From NCBI GenBank assembly GCA_031177685.1, contig JAPSGI010000017.1, forward strand, positions 1 to 64,000: a DNA stretch of 64,000 nucleotides, in the 5' to 3' direction. The first letter of the stretch is position 1. Every line of letters begins with the position of its first letter. This DNA is from Solirubrobacteraceae bacterium (GTDB lineage Bacteria > Actinomycetota > Thermoleophilia > Solirubrobacterales > Solirubrobacteraceae). Under the pieces are notes generated by a model. That model saw only the letters and a program-made list of their open reading frames with translations, was not told the DNA's origin and ran no database searches. Below are positions 15,933 to 24,149 of this stretch, one piece after another. Both the position numbers and the translations under genes were made by a program.

Positions 15933-16175
15933 ATGTCGCGGGAGAACGTGGAGGCGGTTCGCCTCAGCGACTTCAGCCTCGCTGCGGACGACTTCGAGGC
16001 GATCGGCGACTACGTCGTCGTGACCGTCAAGCAGAGCGCCCGGCTCCGAGGTAGCGACGCACGCATCGACGACACGATCTACCACGTGTGGCACGTGCCG
16101 AATGGCAGGCCCCGGGAAACGTGGGGATACGGCAGCCGGGACGAAGCCCTCGAAGCCGCGGGGCTGCCGAGGTAG
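15933..16175 (+). pseudogene. Internally deleted NTF2/SnoaL-like paralogue (80 aa)
   Basis: Opens MSRENVEAVRLSDFS and ends GSRDEALEAAGLPR, the exact family ends seen in the neighbouring paralogues, but is only 80 residues long. Roughly 50-60 residues from the middle (the helical front and first strands) are missing, with the reading frame kept. A half-cone is unlikely to fold as a normal NTF2 domain, so this is probably a decaying copy. Translation is still possible. Confidence 0.65.
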
Positions 16176-16214
16176 CGCGCTCACGCGCAGACGGCGGGTA
16201 GCGTTGCGGCCTCG

Positions 16215-17111
16215 ATGGCCGACTACGAGACCCTTCTCTACTCGGTCGACGGCGCGATCGCGACCGTTACGCTGAATCGCCCCGAGCGGCTGAACACCAT
16301 CGTCGCCCCCCTGCCGGACGAGCTCGAGGACGCCGTGCGGGCGGCGTCGCGCGACGCCGCGGTGCGCGTGATCGTGCTGCGCGGGGCCGGTCGCGCCTTC
16401 TGCGCGGGGTTTGACTTCGGGCCGGAGTTCGAGGGGTACGCCCGGGCCATGCAGACCGACGGCGAGTGGGACCCGGGCAAGGACTTCTCGCTCGTGCTCG
16501 ATCCGGCCACGGGACCCGTGCCGAAGTTCATGTCCCTGTGGCGTTCGCCCAAGCCGGTCATCGCGCAGGTGCACGGCTGGTGCGTGGGCGGCGGCAGCGA
16601 CCTGGCCCTGTGCGCCGACCTTGTCATCGTGAGCGAGGACGCGCGGATCGGCACGCCGTACGCGCGCATGTGGGGCGCATACCTGACCGGCATGTGGATC
16701 TACCGTCTCGGCCTCACGCGCGCGAAGGAGCACGCGCTGACGGGGCGCCCGCTGTCGGGCCGGCAGGCGGCCGAGGTCGGCCTCGTCAACCGCGCGGTTC
16801 CCTTCGCGCAGCTCGAGACGACCGTGCGCGAGGAGGCCGAGCGGCTCGCATCGTTGCCCCCGTCGCAGGTGACGGCGATGAAGTGGATGGTCAACCAGGC
16901 CTACGAGAACATGGGCCTGGCGTCGACGCAGACACTGGGGCCGGTCCTCGACGGCTTGATGCGCAACACCCCGGAGGCCCGGACGTGGATCGAGCGCGCG
17001 CAGCGCGAGGGTGCCCGCGCCGCCATCGAGCAGCGCGACGCTCCCTTCGGCGACTACTCGCAGGCCCCGGCCGACGAGCGGCCGGACCCGTGCAACGTCA
17101 TCGAGCCATGA
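16215..17111 (+). CDS. Crotonase / enoyl-CoA hydratase-family protein, atypical active site
   Basis: 298-residue crotonase-fold protein. Seen: VTLNRPERLNTI, the oxyanion-hole region GAGRAFCAGFDFG, and HGWCVGGGSDLALCADLVIVSEDARIGTP. In classical hydratases two Glu act as base and acid (GGGCELA and PEI...). Here the first is Asp (GGGSDLA) and the second position reads TPYARMWG, so both Glu are missing. It may be an isomerase, hydrolase or dehalogenase-type relative. TAGCGT lies 10 nt before the ATG. It is convergent with the tRNA-Met/thioredoxin-like pair. Confidence 0.88.
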   Translation: MADYETLLYSVDGAIATVTLNRPERLNTIVAPLPDELEDAVRAASRDAAVRVIVLRGAGRAFCAGFDFGPEFEGYARAMQTDGEWDPGKDFSLVLDPATGPVPKFMSLWRSPKPVIAQVHGWCVGGGSDLALCADLVIVSEDARIGTPYARMWGAYLTGMWIYRLGLTRAKEHALTGRPLSGRQAAEVGLVNRAVPFAQLETTVREEAERLASLPPSQVTAMKWMVNQAYENMGLASTQTLGPVLDGLMRNTPEARTWIERAQREGARAAIEQRDAPFGDYSQAPADERPDPCNVIEP

Positions 17112-17127
17112 AGCGCAGGAATCGGAC

Positions 17128-17201
17128 TGGGCCGGGGAGGATTCGAACCTCCGTCTAACGGATTATGAGTCCGCTGCTCTGACCAGCTGAGCTACCGGCC
17201 C
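17128..17201 (-). tRNA. tRNA with CAT anticodon (Met, elongator type likely)
   Basis: Minus strand: acceptor GGGCCGG pairs with CCGGCCC, D-arm GCTC...GAGC, anticodon loop CTCATAA (CAT), T-arm GGAGG-TTCGAAT-CCTCC, discriminator A. No CCA is encoded. A lysidine-modified Ile tRNA also has CAT and cannot be fully excluded, and the acceptor does not look like an initiator (1-72 is paired). Confidence 0.93.
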
Positions 17202-17209
17202 GTCGGGGC

Positions 17210-18193
17210 TCACCGTATCGCGCGGTCGATCGCCTTCTGCATCTCGGCGATCGAGGCGGGGCCTTCGAAGGCGGCGACGACGATGCCGCGGCGGTCGATC
17301 ATGAACGTCCAGGGCTCGCTGGGCAGCCGCCAGGCGCGAAACTCCGGGCGGTAGCCCTTCTCGAGCTCGTTGTCGTTGAAGACCTCCATGTGGATGAACT
17401 CCGCGCGTCCCTCGTTGCGCGCCTTGAGCTCCTCCAGCTCGTCGACGATCGGGCCGCACACCCGGCTGCGGCACAGGCCGGGCGTGGCGAACGTGATGAC
17501 GACCGGCCGCTTGCCGAGGACGTCGGCGAGGCTGACCTCGTGCATCGTGCCCGGCGGGATCCGGGTGTCGATCTCGGAGACGTCGCGCACGTCGTCCTTG
17601 GTGGGCGTGTCGACGCGGATCGCCCTATCGCCCGGCCGCGGCGGGCCGCCCTTGCCGTCGCCGACCCGGAAGGCGATCGCCGAGGAGGCGACCAGCCGCC
17701 CGTCCAGGCGCGCCAGCGCGATGATCACGCGGCGGCCGGGCTTGGCGAACGGCACCTCGGCGACGTAGACCGCCTTGGCGGAGTCCGGGTCCAGCGAGGT
17801 GGTCTTGGAGCGGTACGGGGGGCTGACGGTCAGCGACTCGCTGCGCGCCGGGAACGGCCCGCGCACGTCGGTCTGGTCCGCCGAGGCCGTGTAGATCGCC
17901 ACGGCGGCGCCGTTGATCTGCTTGCCGCCCTGGTCGACCAGTCCGAAGGCGAACCGGTTGCGCTTGCCGGGATCCACGACCGAGACGGCGGGGGAAAGCT
18001 GCGGCCCCTGACGCAGCCCCTGGATCAGCTCGCCCAGCGTCGCGTTCCCCCGCGCGGTGGGGAAGTCCTCGGGCCGCGCCGAGGGCGCGGCGGCGGGCGT
18101 GGTGCCCTGGCCGCCGTCGTCGTCGCCACAGCCGGACAGCAGCCCCGCGGCGAGGGCGACGGCGAGCAACATGAACAGCGGGAGTCGCCTCAT
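17210..18193 (-). CDS. Lipoprotein with thioredoxin-like domain
   Basis: 327 residues from ATG18193. A lipoprotein signal MRRLPLFMLLAVALAAGLLSGC gives a lipobox Cys near residue 22 (LSGC), then an Asp/Gly-rich linker. The middle (residues ~60-190) is a beta-rich region of unknown type. The C-terminal ~130 residues form a redoxin-like domain: PVVITFATPGLCRSRVCGPIVDEL, with two Cys spaced C-x4-C rather than the usual CxxC, then FIHMEVFND and FMIDRRGIVV. It likely acts outside the membrane in thiol redox or as a peroxiredoxin/SCO-like protein. tRNA-Met lies directly downstream. TACCCT sits 12 nt before the ATG. Confidence 0.85.
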   Translation of the reverse strand: MRRLPLFMLLAVALAAGLLSGCGDDDGGQGTTPAAAPSARPEDFPTARGNATLGELIQGLRQGPQLSPAVSVVDPGKRNRFAFGLVDQGGKQINGAAVAIYTASADQTDVRGPFPARSESLTVSPPYRSKTTSLDPDSAKAVYVAEVPFAKPGRRVIIALARLDGRLVASSAIAFRVGDGKGGPPRPGDRAIRVDTPTKDDVRDVSEIDTRIPPGTMHEVSLADVLGKRPVVITFATPGLCRSRVCGPIVDELEELKARNEGRAEFIHMEVFNDNELEKGYRPEFRAWRLPSEPWTFMIDRRGIVVAAFEGPASIAEMQKAIDRAIR

Positions 18194-18265
18194 TCGCGAA
18201 GGCAAAGGGTAGGGATCGAGCACCGCCGCCCGCGCCGGACCGGAACTGATTGGATACCGATCCCT

Positions 18266-18988
18266 ATGGCGGAGAGAGCGGCGATCGTGACCGGCGCCTC
18301 CAGCGGCATCGGGCTGGCGCTGGCGCGGATGCTGGGCGAGGAGGGCCACGCGCTCACCATCGCCTCCCGGCGCCCGGAGAAGATCGAGGCCGCGGCCGAG
18401 CAGCTGCGCGGGGAGGGCCGCGAGGTCGAGGTCGTTGCCGGCAACATGGCCGAGGAGGACGCGATCAAGGCCGTGGTGGACGCCCACCGCGCGCGCTTCG
18501 GGCGCCTCGACGTCCTGGTCAACAACGCCGGCGTCGGCATCGGCGCGCCGATCGCCGAGACGCAGACCAAGCGCCTGGACATCCAGCTCGACGTCAACCT
18601 GCGCTCCTACGTCCTCTTCTACCGCGAGTGCGTGGACATGCTGCGCGCGGCGGCGGGCGAGCACCGCAACGCGCTCGTCGTCAACACCGCCTCGATCGCC
18701 GGCAAGAGCGGGCAGGGCTGGCTGTCGATCTACTCGGCGACGAAGTTCGGCGTCGTGGGCTTCACGCAGGCGATGAACCGGGAGCTGGGCGCCGAGGGGA
18801 TCAAGTCCTGCGCGCTGTGCCCGGGCTTCGTGGACACCGCGATGACGGACTTCGTCAAGGGCTCCGTGTCCCCGCAGGACATGATCCAGCCGTCGGACAT
18901 CGCCGAGGTGGTGCGGGCGCTGCTGCGCCTCTCCCCCGCCTGCGTGGTGCCCGAGGTGGTCTTCCAGCGCCCCGGCGAGGGGCTCTAG
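18266..18988 (+). CDS. Short-chain dehydrogenase/reductase (SDR)
   Basis: Classical SDR, 240 residues. Cofactor motif TGASSGIGLALA near the N-terminus, NNAGVG (~residue 88), catalytic Ser in NTASIAGKSG and the YSATK motif (Tyr-x3-Lys) near 157-161, then PGFVDTAM. The Arg after IASRR suggests NADP preference. The true ATG is 18266; longer track frames are extensions. It is divergent from the lipoprotein and converges, with a 4-nt overlap, on the hypothetical at 18985. Substrate unknown. Confidence 0.93.
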   Translation: MAERAAIVTGASSGIGLALARMLGEEGHALTIASRRPEKIEAAAEQLRGEGREVEVVAGNMAEEDAIKAVVDAHRARFGRLDVLVNNAGVGIGAPIAETQTKRLDIQLDVNLRSYVLFYRECVDMLRAAAGEHRNALVVNTASIAGKSGQGWLSIYSATKFGVVGFTQAMNRELGAEGIKSCALCPGFVDTAMTDFVKGSVSPQDMIQPSDIAEVVRALLRLSPACVVPEVVFQRPGEGL

Positions 18989-19476
18989 GCGACGCCGGCG
19001 GGCTCGCGCTCGCGCGCGGCCTCGGCGGCCAGGCGGTCGCGCTCGGCCTCCACGATGGCCAGCGCGCGCTCGTAGACGTCGGCCTGGCGCAGCCGGCGCA
19101 GGATGCCGTGGTCGGCCACGTTGCGCTCCAAGAGCTCGCGGTGCGCCGCGACGACGTCCTCGAGCTCGGGCAGGTGCTCGGCCAGCAGGCTCGCCTCCAG
19201 GTGCGCGGTGAGGATGCGCAGCTCGCGCTCGGTGGCGCGGCGCGCGCGCTTGGCCTGCGTGAAGCGGTCCCAGGTGTGGGCGAAGGAGATCAGGCTGGTG
19301 CGCCCGCCGCAGCGGTGCGCGGCGAGCATCGGGCACACGCCGCCGTCGCGCGTGGTGTAGGCGCCGACGATGATGTCGTGCGAGCGGATGCCGTCGAGCA
19401 TGGCGATGCGCGTCTCGACCGGCAGGCAGTCGATGGCCCGCCGCAGATCCTCGATGGCATAGCGTCTGCGTCGCAT
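18985..19476 (-). CDS. Conserved-looking hypothetical protein, helical
   Basis: 163 residues from ATG19476. It begins MRRRRYAIEDLRRAIDCLP, has a central CPMLAAHRCGGRTSLISFAHTWDRF and a long Glu/Arg/Ala helical C-terminus that may form a coiled coil. I recall similar proteins in Solirubrobacterales but no functional assignment. Two Cys and two His in the centre could bind a ligand or metal. It lies divergent from the LLM oxidoreductase gene. Confidence 0.8.
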   Translation of the reverse strand: MRRRRYAIEDLRRAIDCLPVETRIAMLDGIRSHDIIVGAYTTRDGGVCPMLAAHRCGGRTSLISFAHTWDRFTQAKRARRATERELRILTAHLEASLLAEHLPELEDVVAAHRELLERNVADHGILRRLRQADVYERALAIVEAERDRLAAEAAREREPAGVA

Positions 19477-19571
19477 TTCGGAAGTACCGCCCGCCCGGCG
19501 TGAACGCGAGCGTACGGTAACGCGTCGGACCTCACAAGGAATCACCTTCGCCCTGAAAGGATCGTTGCGAG

Positions 19572-20621
19572 ATGAAGCTCGGCGTCAACGTGGGTTACTG
19601 GGGGCTCGGCCTCACCGCCGAGCAGCAGCTCTCGATCGTCCAGGAGGCCGAGCGCATCGGCTACGACTCGGTGTGGGCGGCCGAGGCCTACGGCTCGGAT
19701 GCCGCCACCGTCCTGGCGTGGCTGGCGGCCGGGACCGAGCGGATCGGCATCTGCTCGGCGATCTTCCAGATCCCCGGGCGCAGCGCCGGGATGACCGCGA
19801 TGACGGCGGCCACGCTCGACCAGCTCTCGGGCGGGCGCTTCCGCCTGGGCCTCGGCCCGTCGGGGCCGCAGGTCAGCGAGGGCTGGCACGGCGTGCGCTT
19901 CGCCCGCCAGCTGCAGCGCACGCGCGAGTACGTCGAGGTGGTGCGGACGATGCTGCGCCGCGAGCGCGTGGAGTACCACGGCGCGACGATCCAGCTACCG
20001 CTCCCCGACGGCCCGGGCAAGGCGCTGAAGCTGACGATCTCGCCCGTGCAGGAGGAGATCCCGATCTACATCGCCGCGATCGGGCCGAAGAACGTCGCGC
20101 TGACCGGCGAGATCGCCGACGGCTGGCTGCCGATCTTCTTTTCCCCCGAGCACGTGCAGGAGTTCCGGCCGATGCTGGAGGAGGGCGCGCGGCGCGCCGG
20201 GCGCTCGCTGGACCGGTTCGACATCGCGCCGACGGTCAACGTGCTGATCTCCGACGACGTGGACGCCGCGCGCGACGCCATGCGCCCGATGCTCGCGCTC
20301 TACGTCGGCGGGATGGGCTCGCGCGAGAAGAACTTCTACAACCAGCTCATGCAGCGCTACGGGTTCGAGGCGGAGGCCAAGGAGGTCCAGGACCTCTACC
20401 TCGACGGGCGCAAGGAGGAGGCCGCCGCCGCGCTGCCCGCCGAGCTGATCGACACCACGACGCTGGTCGGGCCCAGGGACGTCGTGCGCGAGCGCCTGGC
20501 CGTGTACGCGCAGGCGGGGGTCGGGACGCTCAGCGTCAGCCCGATGGCCTTCGACGCGCAGACGCGGCTCGAGCAGCTGCGCCTGGTCGCGGAGCTGGCC
20601 GAGTCCGCCGCGGCGGTCTAG
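19572..20621 (+). CDS. LLM-class (luciferase-like) F420-dependent oxidoreductase
   Basis: 349-residue TIM-barrel flavin/F420 enzyme. Seen: KLGVNVGYWG at the start, EAERIGYDSVWAAEAYGSDA, TLDQLSGGRFRLGLGPSGPQV and PIYIAAIGPKNVALTGEIADGWLPIFF, the usual LLM signature blocks. Actinobacterial members mostly use reduced F420. The upstream ribosome site (GAAAGGA) is about 13 nt from the ATG. The gene stands alone, convergent with the HD-GYP gene. Substrate unknown. Confidence 0.92.
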   Translation: MKLGVNVGYWGLGLTAEQQLSIVQEAERIGYDSVWAAEAYGSDAATVLAWLAAGTERIGICSAIFQIPGRSAGMTAMTAATLDQLSGGRFRLGLGPSGPQVSEGWHGVRFARQLQRTREYVEVVRTMLRRERVEYHGATIQLPLPDGPGKALKLTISPVQEEIPIYIAAIGPKNVALTGEIADGWLPIFFSPEHVQEFRPMLEEGARRAGRSLDRFDIAPTVNVLISDDVDAARDAMRPMLALYVGGMGSREKNFYNQLMQRYGFEAEAKEVQDLYLDGRKEEAAAALPAELIDTTTLVGPRDVVRERLAVYAQAGVGTLSVSPMAFDAQTRLEQLRLVAELAESAAAV

Positions 20622-21709
20622 CGCGCCGGCGCGCCGGACTGCAGGCCGCGCAGGAGCGCCTCGACGACCTCGGGGTCCAGCTGCGAGCCGGCGGCCGCGC
20701 GCAGCTCGTCGCGCGCGTCGTCCTCGTGCAGGGCGGGGCGCCAGGGGCGGTGGGCGCACATCGCGCAATACGTGACGGCGGCGTGCAGGATGCGCGAGGT
20801 CAGCGGGACCTCGTGGCCCAGCAGCCCGTCGGGGTAGCCGGCGCCGTCGTGGCGCTCGTGCGCGTGGCGCAGCGTGCGCGCGACCGCGCGCAGGTGCGGG
20901 ATCGGGTGCAGCAGCCGCTCGGCGATCACGGGGTGCTCGCGGACCACCTCGATCTCGTCGGCGGACAGCGGCGCGGGCCGCAACGGCAGCCCGGCCGGGA
21001 CGCCCAGCATCCCGACCTTGTGCAGCAGGGCGGCGTGGCGCAGCGTCTCCAGCTCGTCCGGCGGCAGTCCGAGCGCCCGGCCCGCGGCCAGCGCGACCTC
21101 GACGACCCGCGCCGACGCGGCCTCCGAGCCGGCCGTCGCCGCGAGCCGGGCGAGCTCCTCGGGATCGGCGCGCACCAGCGAGGCGCGCAGGCCCGCGGCG
21201 GCCAGCGCGCGGCCCAGCTGCGTGGCCATCGCCAGCGCGAGGCGGCGCTCCTCCAGGCCGGTCCCGCCCGGCCGGCCGGCCAGGACCGCGACGACCGCGA
21301 CCACGAGTCCCTCGTGCGAGACGGGGACCAGCAGGCGCCCGTCGCCGTTGCCCGCCACGTGGTTGCTCTCCATCACCGCGAGCAGCTCGCTCGGCGTGAC
21401 GAACGGCGTCCGGGGCGGGGCCGCCTCGTGGTGGTGCCCGCGCGCCACGAGGCGCGGGCGTCCGGAGCGCGCCTCGCGGCGCCACAGCTCGACGGCCGCC
21501 GCCTCCAGCGCTTCCGCGACGTGCGCGACGGCGAGCTGGACGACCTGCTCCTCGTCCGCGGCCAGCGCGAGCGACCGCGAGAACTCGGCCAGCGCGGCCA
21601 GCCGCGGGTCGGTGGGCCGGCGCTCGCCCGGACGGGCCCGCAGCGGCGCCTCGGCCCAGGGACCGCCGTGCGCCTCGGGCTCGCCGTTGCCGCCGGCGGG
21701 CCCGTCCAC
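20618..21709 (-). CDS. GAF plus degenerate HD-GYP domain protein (probable 3' half of a frameshifted gene)
   Basis: The ORF opens at GTG21709 inside the GGDEF gene. Residues ~35-180 look like a GAF sensor; ~190-360 is HD-GYP-like. The signature is eroded: LLHKVGMLGVP replaces LLHDIGKIGVP (HD to HK), and the later VADxYD region reads AAVTYCAM. HERHDGAGYPDGL keeps the GYP part. c-di-GMP hydrolysis is therefore doubtful and the domain may be a sensor or binding module. The upstream GGDEF ORF runs out of frame across this region, so both are probably one protein interrupted by a frameshift near 21710. Confidence 0.75.
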   Translation of the reverse strand: MDGPAGGNGEPEAHGGPWAEAPLRARPGERRPTDPRLAALAEFSRSLALAADEEQVVQLAVAHVAEALEAAAVELWRREARSGRPRLVARGHHHEAAPPRTPFVTPSELLAVMESNHVAGNGDGRLLVPVSHEGLVVAVVAVLAGRPGGTGLEERRLALAMATQLGRALAAAGLRASLVRADPEELARLAATAGSEAASARVVEVALAAGRALGLPPDELETLRHAALLHKVGMLGVPAGLPLRPAPLSADEIEVVREHPVIAERLLHPIPHLRAVARTLRHAHERHDGAGYPDGLLGHEVPLTSRILHAAVTYCAMCAHRPWRPALHEDDARDELRAAAGSQLDPEVVEALLRGLQSGAPAR

Positions 21710-22770
21710 ACCGGCTCGGGCTCGGCCGCCGCGGTCGGGCGCGCGGCCGGCCCCGGCGGCGCGATCCGGCTGCGCCCGCTGCGCTTGGCGTCGCGCAGCG
21801 CGCGGTCGGCCAGCGCGAGCAGGCCCTCGGCGCTGCGCTCGGGCGCGCCGAACGTGGCCCAGCCCGCGCTGGCCGTCAGGGGCTCAGCGAGCCCGTGACC
21901 CCCCGCTTCCCCCACGGCGTGGACCAGGCGCCGGGCCAGCTCGCTCGTCTCCGCCTCCCCCGCGGCGACCGCGATCACGCCGAACTCGTCTCCCCCCTGG
22001 CGGCACAGCACATCCTCCTCGCGCACCGCGCGCTCGAGCGCCCGCGCCACGCGGCGCAGCGTGTCGTCCCCCGCCTGGTGGCCGAGGTGGTCGTTGATCG
22101 CCTTGAACCCGTCGAGGTCCAGCACGATCAGCGAGAACGGCTGCTCGTGGCGCCGCGCGCGCGCCGCCTCGCTCTGCAGTGCGCGCCAGAAGCGCCGGTA
22201 GTTGCCGATGCCGGTCAGCTCGTCGGACTCCGCGATGCGCAGGGCCTCGGCCTCGCGCTCCTCCAGCGCGCGGCGCTCGACGCGCAGCGCCCGCACGACG
22301 ACGTGGGTGACGACGGCGAACGCGAGGGCGGGAAGAAGCACCGCGGCGGCAAGGGGGGCGAACTCGCCGGCGCGGTCCGGCTCGTAGGCCAGCGGCGCCA
22401 GGAAGGCCACCAGCGCGGCCACGCCCACGATCACCGTGCGGATCCGATTCTGAAACACCGCGGCGTGGAGGACCGGAAGCACGTAGTAGGCGGGAACCAG
22501 GCTGCGCGAGTCGCCGGTCTGGGTCACGAGCGCGGCGACGATGCCGACCGCCAGCAGCTCCCCACCGAACGTCAGCCACACGGGTGCGCGCCCCGTGCGG
22601 TCGAGGATCGCCAGCGCGGTCGCCACGAGCGCGGCGAGACCGGCGAGCCCGAGGATCGCCGGGCGCGCGGAGTCGTCCTCCAGGAAGGCCGCGACGACGA
22701 GCAGCACGGCGCCGCCGGCGAACAGAAGCGCCGCCGAGCGACCGGCGAGTCGGGCGTCGAGGGCTCTCAT
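21373..22770 (-). CDS. Membrane-bound diguanylate cyclase (GGDEF) with out-of-frame tail
   Basis: N-terminal ~165 residues hold about six hydrophobic segments, then a helix leads into a GGDEF domain: ESDELTGIGNYRRF, LDLDGFKAINDHLGH and CRQGGDEF. An allosteric I-site RxxD (REED) lies five residues before GGDEF, so it should make c-di-GMP with product inhibition. The domain ends near residue 335. The remaining ~120 residues (for example SSSPSRTSRKRWRRRP) are an Arg/Ser-rich shadow reading of the downstream GAF/HD-GYP frame, a sign that the frame is broken at the linker. Confidence 0.85.
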   Translation of the reverse strand: MRALDARLAGRSAALLFAGGAVLLVVAAFLEDDSARPAILGLAGLAALVATALAILDRTGRAPVWLTFGGELLAVGIVAALVTQTGDSRSLVPAYYVLPVLHAAVFQNRIRTVIVGVAALVAFLAPLAYEPDRAGEFAPLAAAVLLPALAFAVVTHVVVRALRVERRALEEREAEALRIAESDELTGIGNYRRFWRALQSEAARARRHEQPFSLIVLDLDGFKAINDHLGHQAGDDTLRRVARALERAVREEDVLCRQGGDEFGVIAVAAGEAETSELARRLVHAVGEAGGHGLAEPLTASAGWATFGAPERSAEGLLALADRALRDAKRSGRSRIAPPGPAARPTAAAEPEPVWTGPPAATASPRRTAVPGPRRRCGPVRASAGPPTRGWPRWPSSRGRSRWPRTRSRSSSSPSRTSRKRWRRRPSSCGAARRAPDARASWRAGTTTRRPRPGRRSSRRASCSR

Positions 22771-22885
22771 GAGCGCCCTCGGTGGCCGGTTCCGGCGCGT
22801 GTACGCGGCCTCACGCTACCGCCCGCCCTATGCTCGCACGCGCCCAAGATCCGCCGGGACCATCCTTTCCCATGTCCATCCATCC

Positions 22886-24130
22886 TTGGCAACGGAACAC
22901 GACCTACCCATAAAAACTCACGCTGCACGCCTGCTCCTGGGCGCCTTCGGCGATCCCGGGCATGCGTTCCCGATGATCGCGCTGGGCACGCGTCTGGCCG
23001 CTCGCGGGCACCGCGTGACGCTGCAGACGTGGGAGCGCTGGCGCACCGCGGTGGAGGCCGCGGGGATGGAATTCGCCCCCGCGCCCGAGTACCGCGTCTT
23101 CCCCACGCTCGGGCGGCCGCTGAAGCCCTACGAGGCGGTGTACCGGGCGGCCGGCGAGATGCGTCCGCTGGTGCGCGAGCTGGCGCCCGACGCGGTCGTG
23201 GCGGACATCCTGACGCTCGCGCCCGCGCTCGCCGGCGAGCTGGAGGACGTTCCGGTCGCCACGCTGGTCCCGCACGTGTTCCCCGCGGGCGCGCCCGGCC
23301 AGCCGCCGTACTCGATGGGCGCGCGGCTGCCCCGCACGGCGGCAGGGCGCGCGCTGTGGCGGGAGGTGGGCCGCCTGGCCGCCGGCGGGCTGCGGCGCGG
23401 GCGCGACGAGCTCAACGAGACGCGGAGGCGGCTGGGACTGGCGCCGCTGCCGTACGTGCACGGCGGGATCAGCCGCCGGCTGTGCCTGGTGGCGACGTTC
23501 CCGCAGCTGGAGTACCCGCGCCCCTGGCCGGCGTGGACGCGCGTGGTCGGCCCGCTGCTGTGGGAGCCGCCCGCGGACGAGGTCGAGCTCCCGCCCGGCG
23601 AGGGCCCGCTGGTCCTGGTCGCGCCCTCGACGTCGCAGGACCCCGACCACCGGCTCCTGCGCGCGTCCCTGCGCGGGCTGGCGCGCGCGCCGGTGCGCGT
23701 GCTGGCGACCGCCAACCGGCCGCTGGCCGGCGCCGCGATCGACACGCCGCCCAACGCGCGCCTGGTCGACTGGGTGTCCTACGCGCGCACGATGCCGCGC
23801 TGCGACGTCGTCGTGTGCCACGGCGGCCACGGGACGGTCGCCCGCGCCCTCGCCTCGGGATGCGCCGTCGTCGCCGTCCCCGCCGCGGGCGACATGAACG
23901 AGAACGCCGCGCGGATCGCCTGGGCCGGCGTCGGCACACGCGTCCCCGGCCGCCTCACCACGCCCGCCGCGATCCGCCTGGCCGTCGAGCGCTGCCTCGC
24001 CGACCCGCAGGTCCGCGCGCGCGCCGGCGCCCTCGCGACCTGGCTCGCCGCCCACGACCCGGCGACCCGCGCGGCCGAGGAGATCGAGGCTTTCGCGGGC
24101 GCGGAGCGAACACACGTTCCGTCCGGTTAG
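22886..24130 (+). CDS. GT1-family glycosyltransferase (UGT/macrolide type)
   Basis: 414 residues from TTG22886, chosen because homology starts at ARLLLGAFGDPGHAFPMIALGTRLAARGH and no ATG or GTG is close. The track start (22541) is far upstream and overlaps the divergent GGDEF gene. GT-B fold: N-terminal acceptor domain, then the nucleotide-sugar site VVCHGGHGTVARALASGCAVVAVPAAGDMNENA, with the conserved His-Gly-Gly. It probably glycosylates a lipid or secondary metabolite using a UDP- or dTDP-sugar. No pathway neighbours are seen. Confidence 0.85.
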   Translation: MATEHDLPIKTHAARLLLGAFGDPGHAFPMIALGTRLAARGHRVTLQTWERWRTAVEAAGMEFAPAPEYRVFPTLGRPLKPYEAVYRAAGEMRPLVRELAPDAVVADILTLAPALAGELEDVPVATLVPHVFPAGAPGQPPYSMGARLPRTAAGRALWREVGRLAAGGLRRGRDELNETRRRLGLAPLPYVHGGISRRLCLVATFPQLEYPRPWPAWTRVVGPLLWEPPADEVELPPGEGPLVLVAPSTSQDPDHRLLRASLRGLARAPVRVLATANRPLAGAAIDTPPNARLVDWVSYARTMPRCDVVVCHGGHGTVARALASGCAVVAVPAAGDMNENAARIAWAGVGTRVPGRLTTPAAIRLAVERCLADPQVRARAGALATWLAAHDPATRAAEEIEAFAGAERTHVPSG

Positions 24131-24149
24131 CGCGCCATCGTCGCGCGGC

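Noticed and set aside
17128-17201. Possible tRNA-Sec or initiator tRNA
   Set aside because: The arms are canonical in length and the acceptor is fully paired; the CAT anticodon fits elongator Met (or Ile2).
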